NCBI GenBank assembly: GCA_964016985.1
Contig: OZ024828.1
Coordinates: forward strand, 86,444,308 to 86,508,307
Origin: Anodontia alba
Lineage: Eukaryota; Mollusca; Bivalvia; Lucinida; Lucinidae
Length of the DNA: 64,000 nucleotides
Reading direction: 5' to 3'
The notes beneath the pieces are model-generated. The model saw only the letters and a program-made list of their open reading frames with translations, made no database searches and had not been told where the DNA came from. Positions 21,084 through 31,240 of this stretch are shown here, piece by piece. The first letter of the stretch is position 1, and every line of letters begins with the position of its first letter. A program made the position numbers and the translations under genes.

Positions 21084-21354
21084 ATGTCTTTACGTCTTGA
21101 TCAATGGTTAATGGGTAATGGGCCCAAACCCGGGTACAAACGTAAGGCCGACGAGGCATCAGAGTCTGAAATTTCTAGTCCGGCAAAAAAGAAATTCACA
21201 AAAGAAATAAGCCAGAAAAGTTTTGACTGGTATAAGCAAGACGAATCTGGAAAGTGGCACTGCTCTATATGTAGGCTGGCAAAGACTGATAGTGCCTACT
21301 CGCATGGTCACGATGCGCCCACAAAAACAACTAATCATACCAGACATGCTAGCT
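21084..21354 (+). CDS. Candidate first exon, zinc-finger N-terminus, transposase-like
   Basis: An ATG in good context (AAAGCATGTC) opens MSLRLDQWL. About 20 residues on comes a basic, serine-rich stretch (KRKADEASESEISSPAKKK) resembling a nuclear localisation signal. Then WYKQDESGKWHCSICR..(x)..NHTRHASC gives a W-C-x2-C...H-x3-H pattern. This resembles TTF/BED-type fingers at the start of hAT-derived proteins of the ZNF862/KIAA1586 kind (family knowledge from memory). GTAAGT at 21355 is an ideal splice donor, after which the frame closes. No downstream exon was recognised. It could be a host gene fragment, but is more likely an element remnant. Confidence 0.4.
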
Positions 21355-21904
21355 GTAAGTAAGCAGACTTTTGGGACATTTTAGAAGGGAAGGGGGTGGG
21401 GGAAATAGCGAGTTATATTTCTTTTTCATCAGATATTTATTTCACAATATTCAGTGTCACAGAAAGAAGTTATGATGTTTTGGTAGGGAGATTTTGATTT
21501 TTTCTTTCTCTTTTTTTTTTTTTTTTGGTGGTACGGGGGGAGGTGGGGGGGTGGGGGGGGGGGGGGGGTTGCACTGAAGAGGAGAGAATTCTAATTTCGT
21601 TTTAAATTTGACTGTTCCTCCAAATTTTATTGAAGTTTTCATTTTACTCATAGCACTGAGTCTATGTAATAGTTACAACAATACAAATTTATTTCAGATG
21701 AGACAGTGGTGACTTGCAACAAGTTTTACTTTTTTTTATTGCATGCAATGTTTCTGTGTTGAAAAATAAAAATAATAAAATCAGACTTTGTCTTTCTTGA
21801 GTGATAGCGGTGTAGGAATGGTTGAAAAATAATGAAGCAATGGAACAGATACGATATGAAAATACTTTTGAGAAAATTTTGCTTAGTCTGCAAAGAAACG
21901 TGAT

Positions 21905-21990
21905 GTGTCTACTCATTAGACCAGCCTTGCTGAGGCAATTCTAATGTGTAATTACAATATACGTTTAAAAGAAATTAAGAAAAAAAGAAG
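21905..21990. mobile_element. MITE-D fragment
   Basis: TCTACTCATTAGACCAGCCT, TGCTGAGGCAATTCTAATG then AAGAAATTAAGAAAA: the centre of MITE-D without ends. Confidence 0.55.
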
Positions 21991-22145
21991 CAACTATCTC
22001 AAAATTATCTTCAAATAGCATCTTGTTTTTCCCTCGGAAGAATCAAAAAAAAAAAACTTCTCCCTGATCCCACAAAACTTCTCCCTAAATTAGGAGAGAG
22101 AAGTCACTTCTCCCAAAATTTCAGGGCTAGCTTGATCCCTGATTA

Positions 22146-22430
22146 CATATTTTAAACTTCTCAGACTGCTCGAAATTTAAAGCTATGCAATAACCTATAC
22201 ATAATGATTGTCAACAATTTACTGACAGAAAACTCAGCATTTTACTCTAGCAAACATGATTTTTTATGGGTTGTTTTAACAACATAAAACTGATATTTTA
22301 TCTATAGAGGTAGGAAGCTAGCTTTCATTATTAATTATGGTAGCAAAGAATTATTGATTTAAAAAATCCACAAGTTGTTTGTGATATCATTAATAAAACC
22401 AGAGAAGACAACAGCGTAATTATCAGCCGT
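22146..22430. other. Spacer, nothing recognised
   Basis: AT-rich; no repeat or gene was recognised. Confidence 0.4.
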
Positions 22431-22431
22431 C

Positions 22432-22883
22432 AATGCTTAGCACTCTGGGTAAAACTTTCAGCAGACTTTAAACTATTTTTCTTACTATTCCCAGAAAAAA
22501 GGTTTTGGTTTTCCATGCAAATTGTCTCCTTTGGAGACAATTTGCATGATGTGTCAAAATTTGTTTTCTGGCATCAATAAGAAAATATCGTCAATTCGTC
22601 GTCTGCTGAATTAGCCCAGAGAGTGGTAAAGGGTTTGTTTTTTTTTATTTGGGTTTTACAGCCCTTTCAAGAATATTTCACTTATATCAAGCTGATCGTT
22701 CATCAAAGGTGGGCGAAAACCGGAGAACCCGGGGAAAAACCACCTGACCATCCGTAAGCAGAACTTGGCTTAATTCCACATGTGACCCGAGCGAGGCTAG
22801 AACCACAGCGGTGAGAAACCTAACTGACTTAGAGTCAGCTCTTTTATCCATTAGGCTACCGTGGCCCGCATGGTAAAGGTTAA
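22432..22883. mobile_element. MITE-B split by SINE-2
   Basis: CTTAGCACTCTGGGTAAAAC through the palindrome (TTCCATGCAAATTGTCTCC / GGAGACAATTTGCATGATG) to GAGAGTGGTAAAGG, then SINE-2, then TGGTAAAGGTTAA. The 9-bp duplication TGGTAAAGG lies at 22624-22632 and 22871-22879. Confidence 0.9.
22633..22870 (-). mobile_element. SINE-2 with tRNA-like head, 238 bp
   Basis: Minus-strand head GGGCCACGGTAGCCTAATGG (A box) and GCTGTGGTTCTAGCCTCGC (B box). Plus-strand left end has a T run and TTTGGGTTTTACAGCCCTTT, the tail. Flanked by a 9-bp target duplication. Confidence 0.92.
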
Positions 22884-23057
22884 CGTGCCAAGCAAAATTG
22901 TAGCAGATGACAGTCTTTTTTTATCATTATTACTTTTCAGAGAAAATAAGGATTGACATTTCATGTGGACTGTCTGCTTGGTAGATAATTCTCATAAAAT
23001 GTCAAACCTTATTTTCTCTGGAAAAAAAAAATCAAAATGTCCCTTGCTGCAGTTTAA
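22880..23057. mobile_element. MITE-C copy 4, sharing both TTAA ends
   Basis: TTAACGTGCCAAGCAAAATT to CCTTGCTGCAGTTTAA. Its left TTAA is the end of the preceding MITE-B and its right TTAA starts the next MITE-A. Confidence 0.88.
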
Positions 23058-23244
23058 CCCTTGTCATGCTGAATAAATTAAGATGTCACGCCCACTTCCA
23101 ATTTTCAGCCAATCAGATTACTTGTTCCAGGATGTTGATATAAATTCACATACTGAATGGCAAAAAATGCAGATCCAGATCAGCTGGTTTCTCTGGATCT
23201 ACACTGTTTGCAAAGGCAGGATATATCAACAGAACAAGGGTTAA
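23054..23244. mobile_element. MITE-A copy 6
   Basis: TTAACCCTTGTCATGCTGAA to CAGAACAAGGGTTAA. The hairpin core is shortened. The terminal TTAA is shared with copy 7. Confidence 0.9.
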
Positions 23245-23454
23245 CCCTTGTCCAGCTAAACCCAGATATACTCTGCCTTTGCAAACAGTGTAGATCCAGA
23301 TCAGTTGGCTTCTGAAGAAGCCAACTGATCTGGATCTGCACTGTTTGCCATTAAGTATGTGAATTTATAGTAACAATCTGGATCAAGTAATCTGATTGGC
23401 TGAAAATTAGAAGTAGACATGGCATCTTAATTTATTCAGCAGGACAAGGGTTAA
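23241..23454. mobile_element. MITE-A copy 7
   Basis: TTAACCCTTGTCCAGCTAAA to CAGGACAAGGGTTAA with a nearly perfect core (GATCAGTTGGCTTCTGAAG / CAACTGATC). Confidence 0.93.
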
Positions 23455-23489
23455 GAGTTAGAACATCAAAGCCAAGAGCTGCTGCCTAT

Positions 23490-23697
23490 AAAGTGCCAGT
23501 CAACAGCAACAGAAATTTAAAACTGTTGTGTACTCAGAAACTGTTTTGTTTATCCTGAGGAGATAAGGCTCAACATTTTGTGCAAATCATCTGCTAGGCG
23601 AAGTATTCACATGAAATGTCAAGCATATTTTCTCAGAAGAAAAGTATCTTAGATTGCTATCTGCTGCTGCCATTACTGGTGCTTAAAGGGTTTAACA
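23490..23697. mobile_element. MITE-C copy 5 (diverged)
   Basis: AAAGTGCCAGTCAACAGCA, CATCTGCTAGGCGAAGTATT, CACATGAAATGTCAAGCA, GGTGCTTAAAGGGTTTAA. Confidence 0.75.
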
Positions 23698-23741
23698 CAG
23701 CACTGGGTAAGCAAAAAGTATTGCCCAGAGAGTGTGAAATG

Positions 23742-23940
23742 TTATCCCTAGTCCTGCTGAACCCGGATACGTCCTGCCTTTGCAGAGTAGATCCAGATCA
23801 GTAGGCTTCTGAAGCCAACTGATCTGGATCTGCATTGTTTGCCATTCAGTATATATCAACAATCTGGATCAAATCATCTGATTGGCTGAAAATTTGGAAA
23901 GGGTGTGGCATCTTAATTTATTCAGCAGAACAAGGGTTAA
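23742..23940. mobile_element. MITE-A copy 8
   Basis: TTATCCCTAGTCCTGCTGAA to CAGCAGAACAAGGGTTAA. Confidence 0.9.
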
Positions 23941-24687
23941 AACTGAATAAAATTAAATTGGGCAAAACTTCTAACCAGCGATTTTTGTTTTCTTGATAAA
24001 TCCTACCCAATATGCATAAATTAAAGTGAAACAAGAAGTGTCAATAATCTGTGCTTATCAAAACCCACCCCTCAAACCCCCTCCACCCCTCCCCTGGCAA
24101 GGTAATGACTGCTTTCTGCTTACTAAAAAGCAGAAACCAAAACGTAACGAAGGGATGGACATGTGGATTGAAGGAAAACATGAAAAACAGTATACCCACC
24201 CCTGCAAACACAGTTTGCAGGGATATAATAAATTTTTAGACAGTCTAATATGAATATCTGGCAAAATTATAGGCAATTTGTGAAGGAAAAACATAGTATT
24301 GTTGACATATTTACAAACCATTAAATGGGCATGCAAAGTTTTATTCTATGACTTTGAATTGCAGAAAATAATCAAACAAAACTTCACCATTGCAATAAAA
24401 ATTTAAAAAATTAAAACAGCAGCTCTGTCAAAGCGCAAAGCAGAAAATTAGCATGGAAGTTTCAGAATTTTGGATTTTGTCATCTTTCATTGAACTCAAT
24501 AGAAAATTACCATGTCTGTAAGTCACACACAAAATTGATCATTCCATTTCTGGCATTCTCTTTTGAGTATTGGTTTGGGATGATGTATTGGGCGAAATAT
24601 CAAAATAGTTTGTCTGTTAGTTTTTTGGAACAGGGAATGTGAAATAACTTCTTTTATGGAGAAAACCCAGATCGGCCATCCGCAATA
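23941..24687. other. Spacer, only a small hairpin
   Basis: No gene was recognised. A short hairpin CCCCTGCAAACACAGTTTGC + AGGG lies at 24198-24221, and a pyrimidine-rich patch at 24060-24100. Confidence 0.45.
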
Positions 24688-24810
24688 GCTCTAGATAATG
24701 TTTTTTTCTAACCAAAAATTATTGATATTTTTCTTATCTGTCCATAGAAATGTGGATACTCATTAGAAGTACCTCACTGAGGCACTTCTAATGACCATAG
24801 CTCTAAATAA
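24688..24810. mobile_element. MITE-D, shortened right arm
   Basis: TAGCTCTAGATAATG at left; TACTCATTAGAAGTACCTC / GAGGCACTTCTAATGA centre; CATAGCTCTAAATAAGAG at right. Confidence 0.8.
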
Positions 24811-25022
24811 GAGGGAGTAAAGGGTATTTCAGCATTGATTTTTTTTTAAATCAGCATTGAAACTGAAGCTGAGGTGGTAAAAATACTCAATGAAATTTTG
24901 GATTTCAGCACTGAAATCAAATTTAGGGGGTATGAAAACATTTTCAGTGAACTTTACATCTTTATGAAGCAATTTTTCACTCATTGCTTCTTTTATAAGC
25001 AGTATCAGTAGATAAGAAAGGA

Positions 25023-25213
25023 TCAACCCTTAAAGTGCCAAAACAAAAAAAAATGCAGCAGATGGCATCCTGTCTTTTCTTGTCCAGAAGTATAAGGCTT
25101 GGTACTTCATGTGAATTGTCTGCTAGCAGACAATTCACACGAAATGCCAAGCCTTATTTTCTCAAAAAATACAAATTGTATGCTACAGTTTTGCTTGGTT
25201 CTTTAAGAGTTAA
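25023..25213. mobile_element. MITE-C copy 6
   Basis: TCAACCCTTAAAGTGCCA to GGTTCTTTAAGAGTTAA; perfect core CATGTGAATTGTCTGCTAGC / AGACAATTCACACGAAATG. Confidence 0.9.
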
Positions 25214-25227
25214 GCATTGCAAATGGG

Positions 25228-25353
25228 CTTTAAAGCAGGAGGTAAAATACTCATTGTACCAAAACCTTACCTAGAGCACTGAATGAGTACCAACAGTATA
25301 TGGACAAAAAAGAAAAATATTTATCTGGCTACCCCTCATAACTGGAGCTCTGT
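25228..25353. mobile_element. MITE-D fragment
   Basis: GAGTACCAACAGTATATGGA, AAGAAAAATATTTATCTGG and CATAACTGGAGCT are the right arm of MITE-D. Confidence 0.6.
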
Positions 25354-25671
25354 AACTGCACAGTCTGATCTGGCCCTTCTCTGTTAATATATTCTTCCAC
25401 ATTAGCCGATTTTTCAAGCCGACAACTGAGGTCTTGATAGGACTGTGCGAACATCCAAGCTGATCTGGGCCTTAAAAGTCTGTATCAATAATAAGGGCCA
25501 TTTTCCCATGTCATAGCTCAATTTCATTAGCAACTTACTGTATGATAAATTCTTCATTTTTTATGCAGTCTTTTATTTACTGGCTGATTGTTCTCGGAAC
25601 AAAAAGGGCATTGTGTGAAAGTTAATTACAAGCTGTATTAAACTGCATAAAATATAATCAATGTACCATAT
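25354..25671. other. Spacer, nothing recognised
   Basis: No repeat or gene was recognised beyond faint CTGATCTGG-type fragments. Confidence 0.35.
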
Positions 25672-25872
25672 TTTCCCCAAATAGTGGGACACGTTTCCTT
25701 ACCATACTTATTCTATAATTTAAACAAGTCCATTTTACTACAATGTGTGTAAAAACTGCTGGAGGGGAGGCAAATAGTGCAGACCCTAATCAGATGCTGC
25801 ACTCTGCAGCATCTGATTAGGGTCTACACTGTTTGTGCAGGCATGTCTGACCTAATACTTGGGTTATTATGC
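25672..25872. mobile_element. MITE-G copy 3
   Basis: ATTTTCCCCAAATAGTGGGA at left, core GCAAATAGTGCAGACCCTAA / TTAGGGTCTACACTGTTTG, right CTGACCTAATACTTGGGTTA. Confidence 0.75.
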
Positions 25873-26149
25873 TAATGTGAACGCTGCTCAAAGCCACAGA
25901 TAAAACACCCTTTTATCTCCAAATGAAAATAGTTTCTATGAATGTTGCAAAAATACATAGATGCCCCCCCACCTCACATCCCCTAAAAACTATGCAGAAT
26001 CTTGTACAATGCTATAAGTATTAGCTTTCACAAAAAGCTTGGTATATGCTTCCCACACAATAACTGTTAAAGCTGATTGAAGACTGACAGCAAAATGTCA
26101 AGTTTCATGTTAATCCATGAGCAGTCCCCAAAAATATAATGACCAGGGC

Positions 26150-26391
26150 CCAGTTGTTCAAAGCGTTGTTAGCTTAATGAGCTCGTTAAGGGTCATTTCG
26201 TTAACTGTTTTAGTGGATTCATTATACAATATTCTGATATTTTTTGCTGAAAAAATGTGAGTAGCTTTTGCACTGCAAAGGCTACTCACATTTTTTCAGC
26301 AAAAAATTTCAGCATATTTGTGTATCACTTGACGTAAATTTTAACGAATCGTTAACTAACGACATCATTAGCTTTGAACAACTGGGCCCAG
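26150..26391. mobile_element. MITE-E copy 2, uninterrupted
   Basis: GGGCCCAGTTGTTCAAAGC to GCTTTGAACAACTGGGCCC with the central near-perfect palindrome TTGCTGAAAAAATGTGAG / CTCACATTTTTTCAGCAA. Internal arms: GTTAACTGTTTTAG and CGTTAACTAACGAC. TSD not certain (CCA precedes and follows). Confidence 0.92.
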
Positions 26392-26554
26392 ATGATAGTT
26401 TGGTGTTTTACGTCCCTTTCAACATTACTTAAGTCATATCAAGATGATGGAAGGATGAAAGGCTTTGTGCAATGAAACACAGTACAGTCATGAACCCAGT
26501 GCGGGCCTTCATGGTCTGGTCAGCAGTGCAAACCACTTTGCCACCTGGATACTT
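26391..26554 (-). mobile_element. SINE-3 copy
   Basis: ATGATAGTTTGGTGTTTTAC, TTTCAACATTACTTAAGTC at left; minus-strand head CCAGGTGGCAAAGTGG. The B box region is decayed. Confidence 0.8.
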
Positions 26555-26634
26555 CTAAAATGACCAGTGACTGGTCCATAAAATATAAACTACACTGATC
26601 TATATATAACAAGTCCTCTGAGGTATCATTTGCC

Positions 26635-26812
26635 AGGGCCCAGTTGTTCAAAGCATCATTAGCTTAACGAGCAAATGCAAAAGCTACTCACATTTTTTCC
26701 AGCAAAAATATTAGCATATATGCGATATTTAATGATCAAAGTTTTAACAATATCTATATGTTAACTCATGACATCATTAGTTTAGAACACCTGGGCCCAG
26801 GTTTTCAAACAT
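26635..26812. mobile_element. MITE-E copy 3, deleted core
   Basis: CAGGGCCCAGTTGTTCAAAG, then GCAAAAGCTACTCACATTTT and ACACCTGGGCCCAG. The left arm of the central palindrome is deleted. Confidence 0.85.
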
Positions 26813-26965
26813 GACTGTACACGACCAGGGACCTCCCAGATGCAAAGTGGATGAAAAAATAAAACACCTTTCAGAAATAGAATAAATACTAACGTGGCCC
26901 CTTCCCCTACCTGCTGCAAGTACAATAGGCCCTCACCACCCTACCACCGATAGCCCTTCCTGTAT
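26813..26965. mobile_element. SINE-4 fragment
   Basis: CCCCTTCCCCTACCTGCTGC, AAGTACAATAGGCCCTCACC matches the right half of SINE-4 (11741, 29620). Confidence 0.6.
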
Positions 26966-26994
26966 AGAGATTGGAAAGACAAAGTTAATCTTTA

Positions 26995-27198
26995 CCACTC
27001 TCTCAGCTATTTTAGCAAAAGACAAATTGACAATATTTTTCATATTTCTCTCTGAAAACAGGCTTTGACAGTTCATGCAAACTGTCTCCTAAGGAGACAG
27101 TTTGTATGAAATATCAATGCCTATTTTCTGGAAAAAATGAGAGAAAATATTTCAAAATGTCATCTTCTGAAATTTTGACCCAGCATGCAGAGCGTTAA
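26995..27198. mobile_element. MITE-B copy, TTAA-flanked
   Basis: TTAATCTTTACCACTCTCTC to CAGCATGCAGAGCGTTAA; palindrome CAAACTGTCTCCTAAGGAGA / CAGTTTGTATG. Confidence 0.9.
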
Positions 27199-27361
27199 AT
27201 ACTGAGTTGACACCTGACAGTTTGATTGGTGTAACAAAAACAATAACACTGGAATCCTGGGTGACAGCGTCTGCTGCCGGCTCCTGCAATTAATCAAGAT
27301 TTCCTCTCTAATTTGTCGAATCCTTATTTTGTGAGGAAAAGCTTTAATAAAACGTATCATA

Positions 27362-27480
27362 TTTACCCTAAATATTAGGACACACGGGTCTAAACAATGT
27401 ATACACAAACCAAACTGCTCAAATGAGCAGTTTGGTTTGTGTATACACTGTTAGCCATTCACTCACCATACTACATTTAG
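27362..27480. mobile_element. MITE-G with a perfect novel hairpin
   Basis: Left end TTTACCCTAAATATTAGGAC, then perfect 23-bp arms (27399-27421 and 27424-27446; start GTATACACAAACC) around a 2-base loop, then CTGTTAGCC. The core differs from the CAGATCAG core of other MITE-G copies. Confidence 0.7.
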
Positions 27481-27660
27481 ACACATCACTAAGCCGTCAA
27501 ATGGACTCATTCAAAGTTCAGGGCAAGTATGGTAAGGAGTTAAACGATGTCAGAATATTTAGCGTAAGTAAGGTATCAATCTGTAGCAACCACAATTTCC
27601 CCAAAACAGCTGAACATGCTGTACAAACAGACAAAGCAGCACTAAATTAGACGCTCTCAT

Positions 27661-27850
27661 AGTTCCAGATAAGGCTTTTCTATTTTTCAACCCAAAAGTA
27701 GTATTATTTTTCTTATTTCTCCACAAAAAACGTGCTGTGGTACTCATAAGAAGCGCCTTGACAAGGCGCTTCTAATGAGTACCCACAACATACGTTTTCG
27801 TGGAGAAATAAGACAAATATTGTGTGGATTCCCCCCCTTATCTGGAGCTA
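27661..27850. mobile_element. MITE-D copy
   Basis: AGTTCCAGATAAGG to CCTTATCTGGAGCTA; centre AGAAGCGCCTTGACAAGGCG, CTTCTAATGAGTACC. Confidence 0.92.
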
Positions 27851-28110
27851 TACCCTCTGTTTTCAACCAGGAAGTATTGATAGTTTTCTCATTTGTTGAC
27901 AAAAAACATGTTGTGGGCAGGGAGTTCCAATTGAGTACCACAATAAGGGAGTTCCAGTGAGTACCACAACTTGTTTGTATATACAGAAATGAGTTCCCAC
28001 AGCACACATGGTAATTCTGATGTGTATCCATTGATCTAGATAAGAGGGGATGTCAGATAATCTCCATGAAAACATACACTGTGGGAACTCATTAGAAGCA
28101 CCTCAGTGAC
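27851..28110. mobile_element. Rearranged MITE-D pieces
   Basis: ACATGTTGTGGGCAGGGAG, GAGTACCACAACTTG and later TCTAGATAAGAGGGGATG, CTCATTAGAAGCACCTCAGT are MITE-D parts in scrambled order. Confidence 0.55.
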
Positions 28111-28227
28111 TCTGGACTTTGTTTCAAAACAGTGTTGAGTCCGAGAAGAATGCTGTGGGCAGGAGGAAGTGTATTTCTAAACCGTCCAGGTGTATGCACA
28201 GAATTCAACTACACTTATTCTTCCATC

Positions 28228-28378
28228 TTTTAGCCATTAAAGAGCCAAAAACAACAGCACAGACAACATTCTAAAATATTCACAAGTCTTGTTTTTTGTA
28301 GGGGTGGGGGGAGGGTTTCCAGAATTTTTTTTTTTTTTTAGAATGTCCTCTGCTACAGTTCTGAATGGCGCTTTAATG
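28228..28378. mobile_element. MITE-C copy 7, core deleted
   Basis: TTAGCCATTAAAGAGCC and CACAGACAACATTC at left; AGAATGTCCTCTGCTACAGT and GGCGCTTTAATGAC at right. Confidence 0.7.
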
Positions 28379-28691
28379 ACTGGGTGGGTAAAAATCAAAG
28401 AAATTTTGTAACCCAGGTTTTGGTTTATCACAACCAAAACCTACATTTTCTTTCCATCTTTCCTAATCCTTCAAATGGTAACCATTTTCAAGAGATGTAG
28501 ATATGTAGATGTAGTTAATGTCTCCATCCTAACAGTACATGGTGACATTAAGAATTCAGTAAAATTGGACACAATTCCTTAGGCAATGCTTATTATTAAG
28601 TTAACAGAATTTACAAATGGTAATCCAGACAGGGAGACAAAGTGTATATGGCCCAGTTCACCCTGTACCAGCTTTGCATACAACATTTTCT
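28379..28691. other. Spacer, nothing recognised
   Basis: No gene or repeat was recognised. Confidence 0.4.
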
Positions 28692-28898
28692 AATATTTAC
28701 CACTCTCTGGGCAAACAGCAAATGACATATTGTCAATAATTTTCTTATTTTTCTCAGAAAACAATACTTGACATTTCATGCAAATTATCTCTATTGGAGA
28801 CAATTTGCATGAAATGTCAAATCCTGTTTCCTCGGAAACTAAAAAAAAAGTTCAAAATGTCATCTGCTGAAAACTTTACCCTGACAGCTAAGCATTTA
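28692..28898. mobile_element. MITE-B copy
   Basis: ATTTACCACTCTCTGGGC; CATTTCATGCAAATTATCTC / GAGACAATTTGCATGAAATG; CTGACAGCTAAGCATTTAA. Confidence 0.9.
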
Positions 28899-28934
28899 AG
28901 GACAAGGTTCTAGATATTCAGAAAAGAATATTGA

Positions 28935-30340
28935 GCGGCACCAAAGGCAAATGAGTCTTTGGTCTGCCTTATTACAAAAAATCTTTGTCTTTGGTCTGCC
29001 TAATTATTATGATCTTTGTCTTTGGTCTGCATTATTACAATGATCTCTGTCGGTGGTCTGCATCATTACCATGACCTTTGTCTTCTGCCTGCGTCATTAC
29101 AATGTCTTTGGTCTGTATTATTACAATGATCTTTGCCTTTGGTCTGCATTATTACAATGATCTTGGTCTTTGGTCTGCATTATTACTATGATCTTTGTAT
29201 TTGACCAGCATTATGACTATGATCCTTTGTCTTTGACATGTGTTATAACAATGATGGTTGTCTTTGGCCTGTATAATTACAATGATCTTTGGCCTGCATT
29301 AGAACAATGATCTTTGTACTTGGTCTGCATTATTGCATTGGTCTTTGTTTTTGGCCTGCATTATAACAAGGATATTTGTCTTTGGTCTGCATCATTACAA
29401 TGATTTTGCCTTCAACCTGCATTATTACAATGATCTTTGGAAGGCATTATTACAATGATCTGTGTCTTTGGCCTACATTATTACAATGATCTTTGTCTTT
29501 GGTCTGCATTAGTACAATGAGCTATGTCTGTGACAGGCATTAGTACAATGTTCTTTGTCTTTGGTCTGCATTATTACAATGATCTTTGTCTTTTGCTGCA
29601 TTATCACAAGGATCTTTGTATTGATGTTCAATGACATGTCAACTCTTGTGGGTCATTTTGTGTCATCTCCTAGAGAATAGGGACAGAAGAGATAGTGAAG
29701 AGATGAAAGAGACAGCAAAGACTAAGAGAAAAGAGAATGACAATAAAGAAACAGAAGAAATTAAAACAAGCCCCCTTCCCCCCACCTACTGCAAGCACAG
29801 AAGCTCCCTTACCCCACCACATCCACTGTAACAAGGATTTTTGTCTTTGGCCTGCACTATTACAATGATCTTTGTCTTTGGCCTGAATTATTACAATGGT
29901 GTTTGTCTTTGGCTTGCATTATTCTGATGATCTTTGCTTTGGCCTGCATTATTATAATGACCTTTGTGGCATGCATTAGTACCATGATCTTTGTTTTTTG
30001 TCTGCATTATTACAATGATCTTTGTCTTTGGCCTTTATTTTTCAATGATATTTGTCCTTGTCCTGCATTATTACAATGATGTTTGTCTTTGGCCTGCATT
30101 ATTCTAATGATCTTTGCTTTGGCAAAGACCTTTGTCTGTGGCCTGCATTAATACCATGATCTTTGTCTTTTGTCTGCATTATTACAAAGATCTTTGCCTT
30201 TGGTCTGCATTATAACAATGATCTTTGTCTTTTGTCTGCATTATTACAATGATCTTTGTCTTTGGCCTGCATTTTTCAATGATATTCGTCATTGGCCTGC
30301 ATTATTACAATGATGTTTGTCTTTGGTTAGCATTTTTAGG
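28935..30340. repeat. 31-bp satellite, about 37-39 units
   Basis: Units TTTGGTCTGCATTATTACAA + TGATCTTTGTC repeat with indels; variants include GGCCTGCATTATTA. A SINE-4 at 29620-29830 interrupts it. A 70-bp outlier of the same repeat occurs at 35816. Confidence 0.95.
29620..29830. mobile_element. SINE-4 copy inside the 31-bp satellite
   Basis: GTCAACTCTTGTGGGTCATT, a purine-rich middle (AGAGAAAAGAGAATGACAAT), CCCCACCTACTGCAAGCACA. Satellite sequence ACAAGGATCTTTGT (left) and ACAAGGATTTTTGT (right) may be the target duplication. Confidence 0.8.
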
Positions 30341-30757
30341 CGGGCTGTTAAGCCCGTCTATAGCTATGGTCTTCGACTTGATTTTAGGGACTGCCTTAGG
30401 TATCTCTTATGCTAGAAAAATAGTTCTCAAACTTCTTTTATAGTTCTGAGAATTTATCCACGTTGTACATTGCCAGAAGAATCATAATAATCATTTTAGA
30501 TTTATTCAAATTGAAAATGGCTTCAGTTTGCATTTGGAATCAATACTTATACCTTCGACAATGGAACATTGATCAACGTGTATAAATATATTACACACAT
30601 GTTAACACCTGGTTAATTTACCTGGTAAAATGTCATGTGCGCACTGATGAGTGAAATAAACATGTCAATTATTGAGTTATTTTCAATGAGAATGGATAAT
30701 GTGATAAACAAGCTGTCACGTCATCTCAGTGTTTTGCTTTTATGAAGGTGACAGTTG
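30341..30757. other. Spacer, nothing recognised
   Basis: No gene or repeat was recognised. A CTGATGAG motif at about 30643 was tested as a hammerhead ribozyme and rejected. Confidence 0.45.
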
Positions 30758-31240
30758 TAATCTGTTCCCACCTACCAAGTTTGGAGTCAACTGGCTTTCG
30801 GGTTTAGGAGAAGAAGCGAAAAATAGATTTTCAAGATGGCCGCCATGGCAAAAAATAGATTTTCAAGATGGCCACCATGGCGGCCATCTTGGAGTCTCAA
30901 TCGGCACGATTTTAGCTATTTTCGATCTACAAGTCACCCCGATGCTTCCTACCAAGTTTGGAGTCATTTGGCCTTTGGGTTCAGGAGAAGAAGCAAAAAA
31001 TAGATTTTCAAGATGACAGCCTTGGTGGCTTCATCTTGGATTTTGATCAGAACTATTTTAGCTATTTTTGATCTACAAGTCACCCAGATGCTTCCTACCA
31101 AGTATCAAGTCAATTGGCCCAGGGGTATACGAGGAGTAGGCTTTTAAACTAATTGTTGACGCCGCACGACGGACAATGGACGACGGACATTTACTGACCA
31201 CAACAGCTCACTATGAGCACTTCATGCTCAGGTGAGCTAA
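30758..31240 (-). mobile_element. HEL-4: truncated Helentron-like element
   Basis: Contains the HEL-2 unit (CAAGATGGCCACCATGGCGG, GATCTACAAGTCACCCCGAT) about 2.5 times, then GACGGACAATGGACGACGGA, and the terminus GCTCAGGTGAGCTAA. The ACAAGAG end is missing. Confidence 0.85.

Larger units (their letters stand above)
20360..22145. mobile_element. hAT-like remnant region (ends uncertain)
   Basis: The region is more GC-balanced than its surroundings, holds the zinc-finger exon candidate at 21084, and finishes with ACTTCTCCCT repeats and GATCCCTGATT (22120-22145), the inverse of 13428. The left boundary is unresolved, possibly near CACGGCGACTCTGGCTAAG (20389). A homopolymer-rich G tract lies at 21535-21570. 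Confidence 0.35.

Noticed and set aside
30640..30660. Hammerhead ribozyme (CTGATGAG)
   Set aside because: CTGATGAG is followed at once by TGAAA with no stem II and no matching catalytic CGAAA arrangement.
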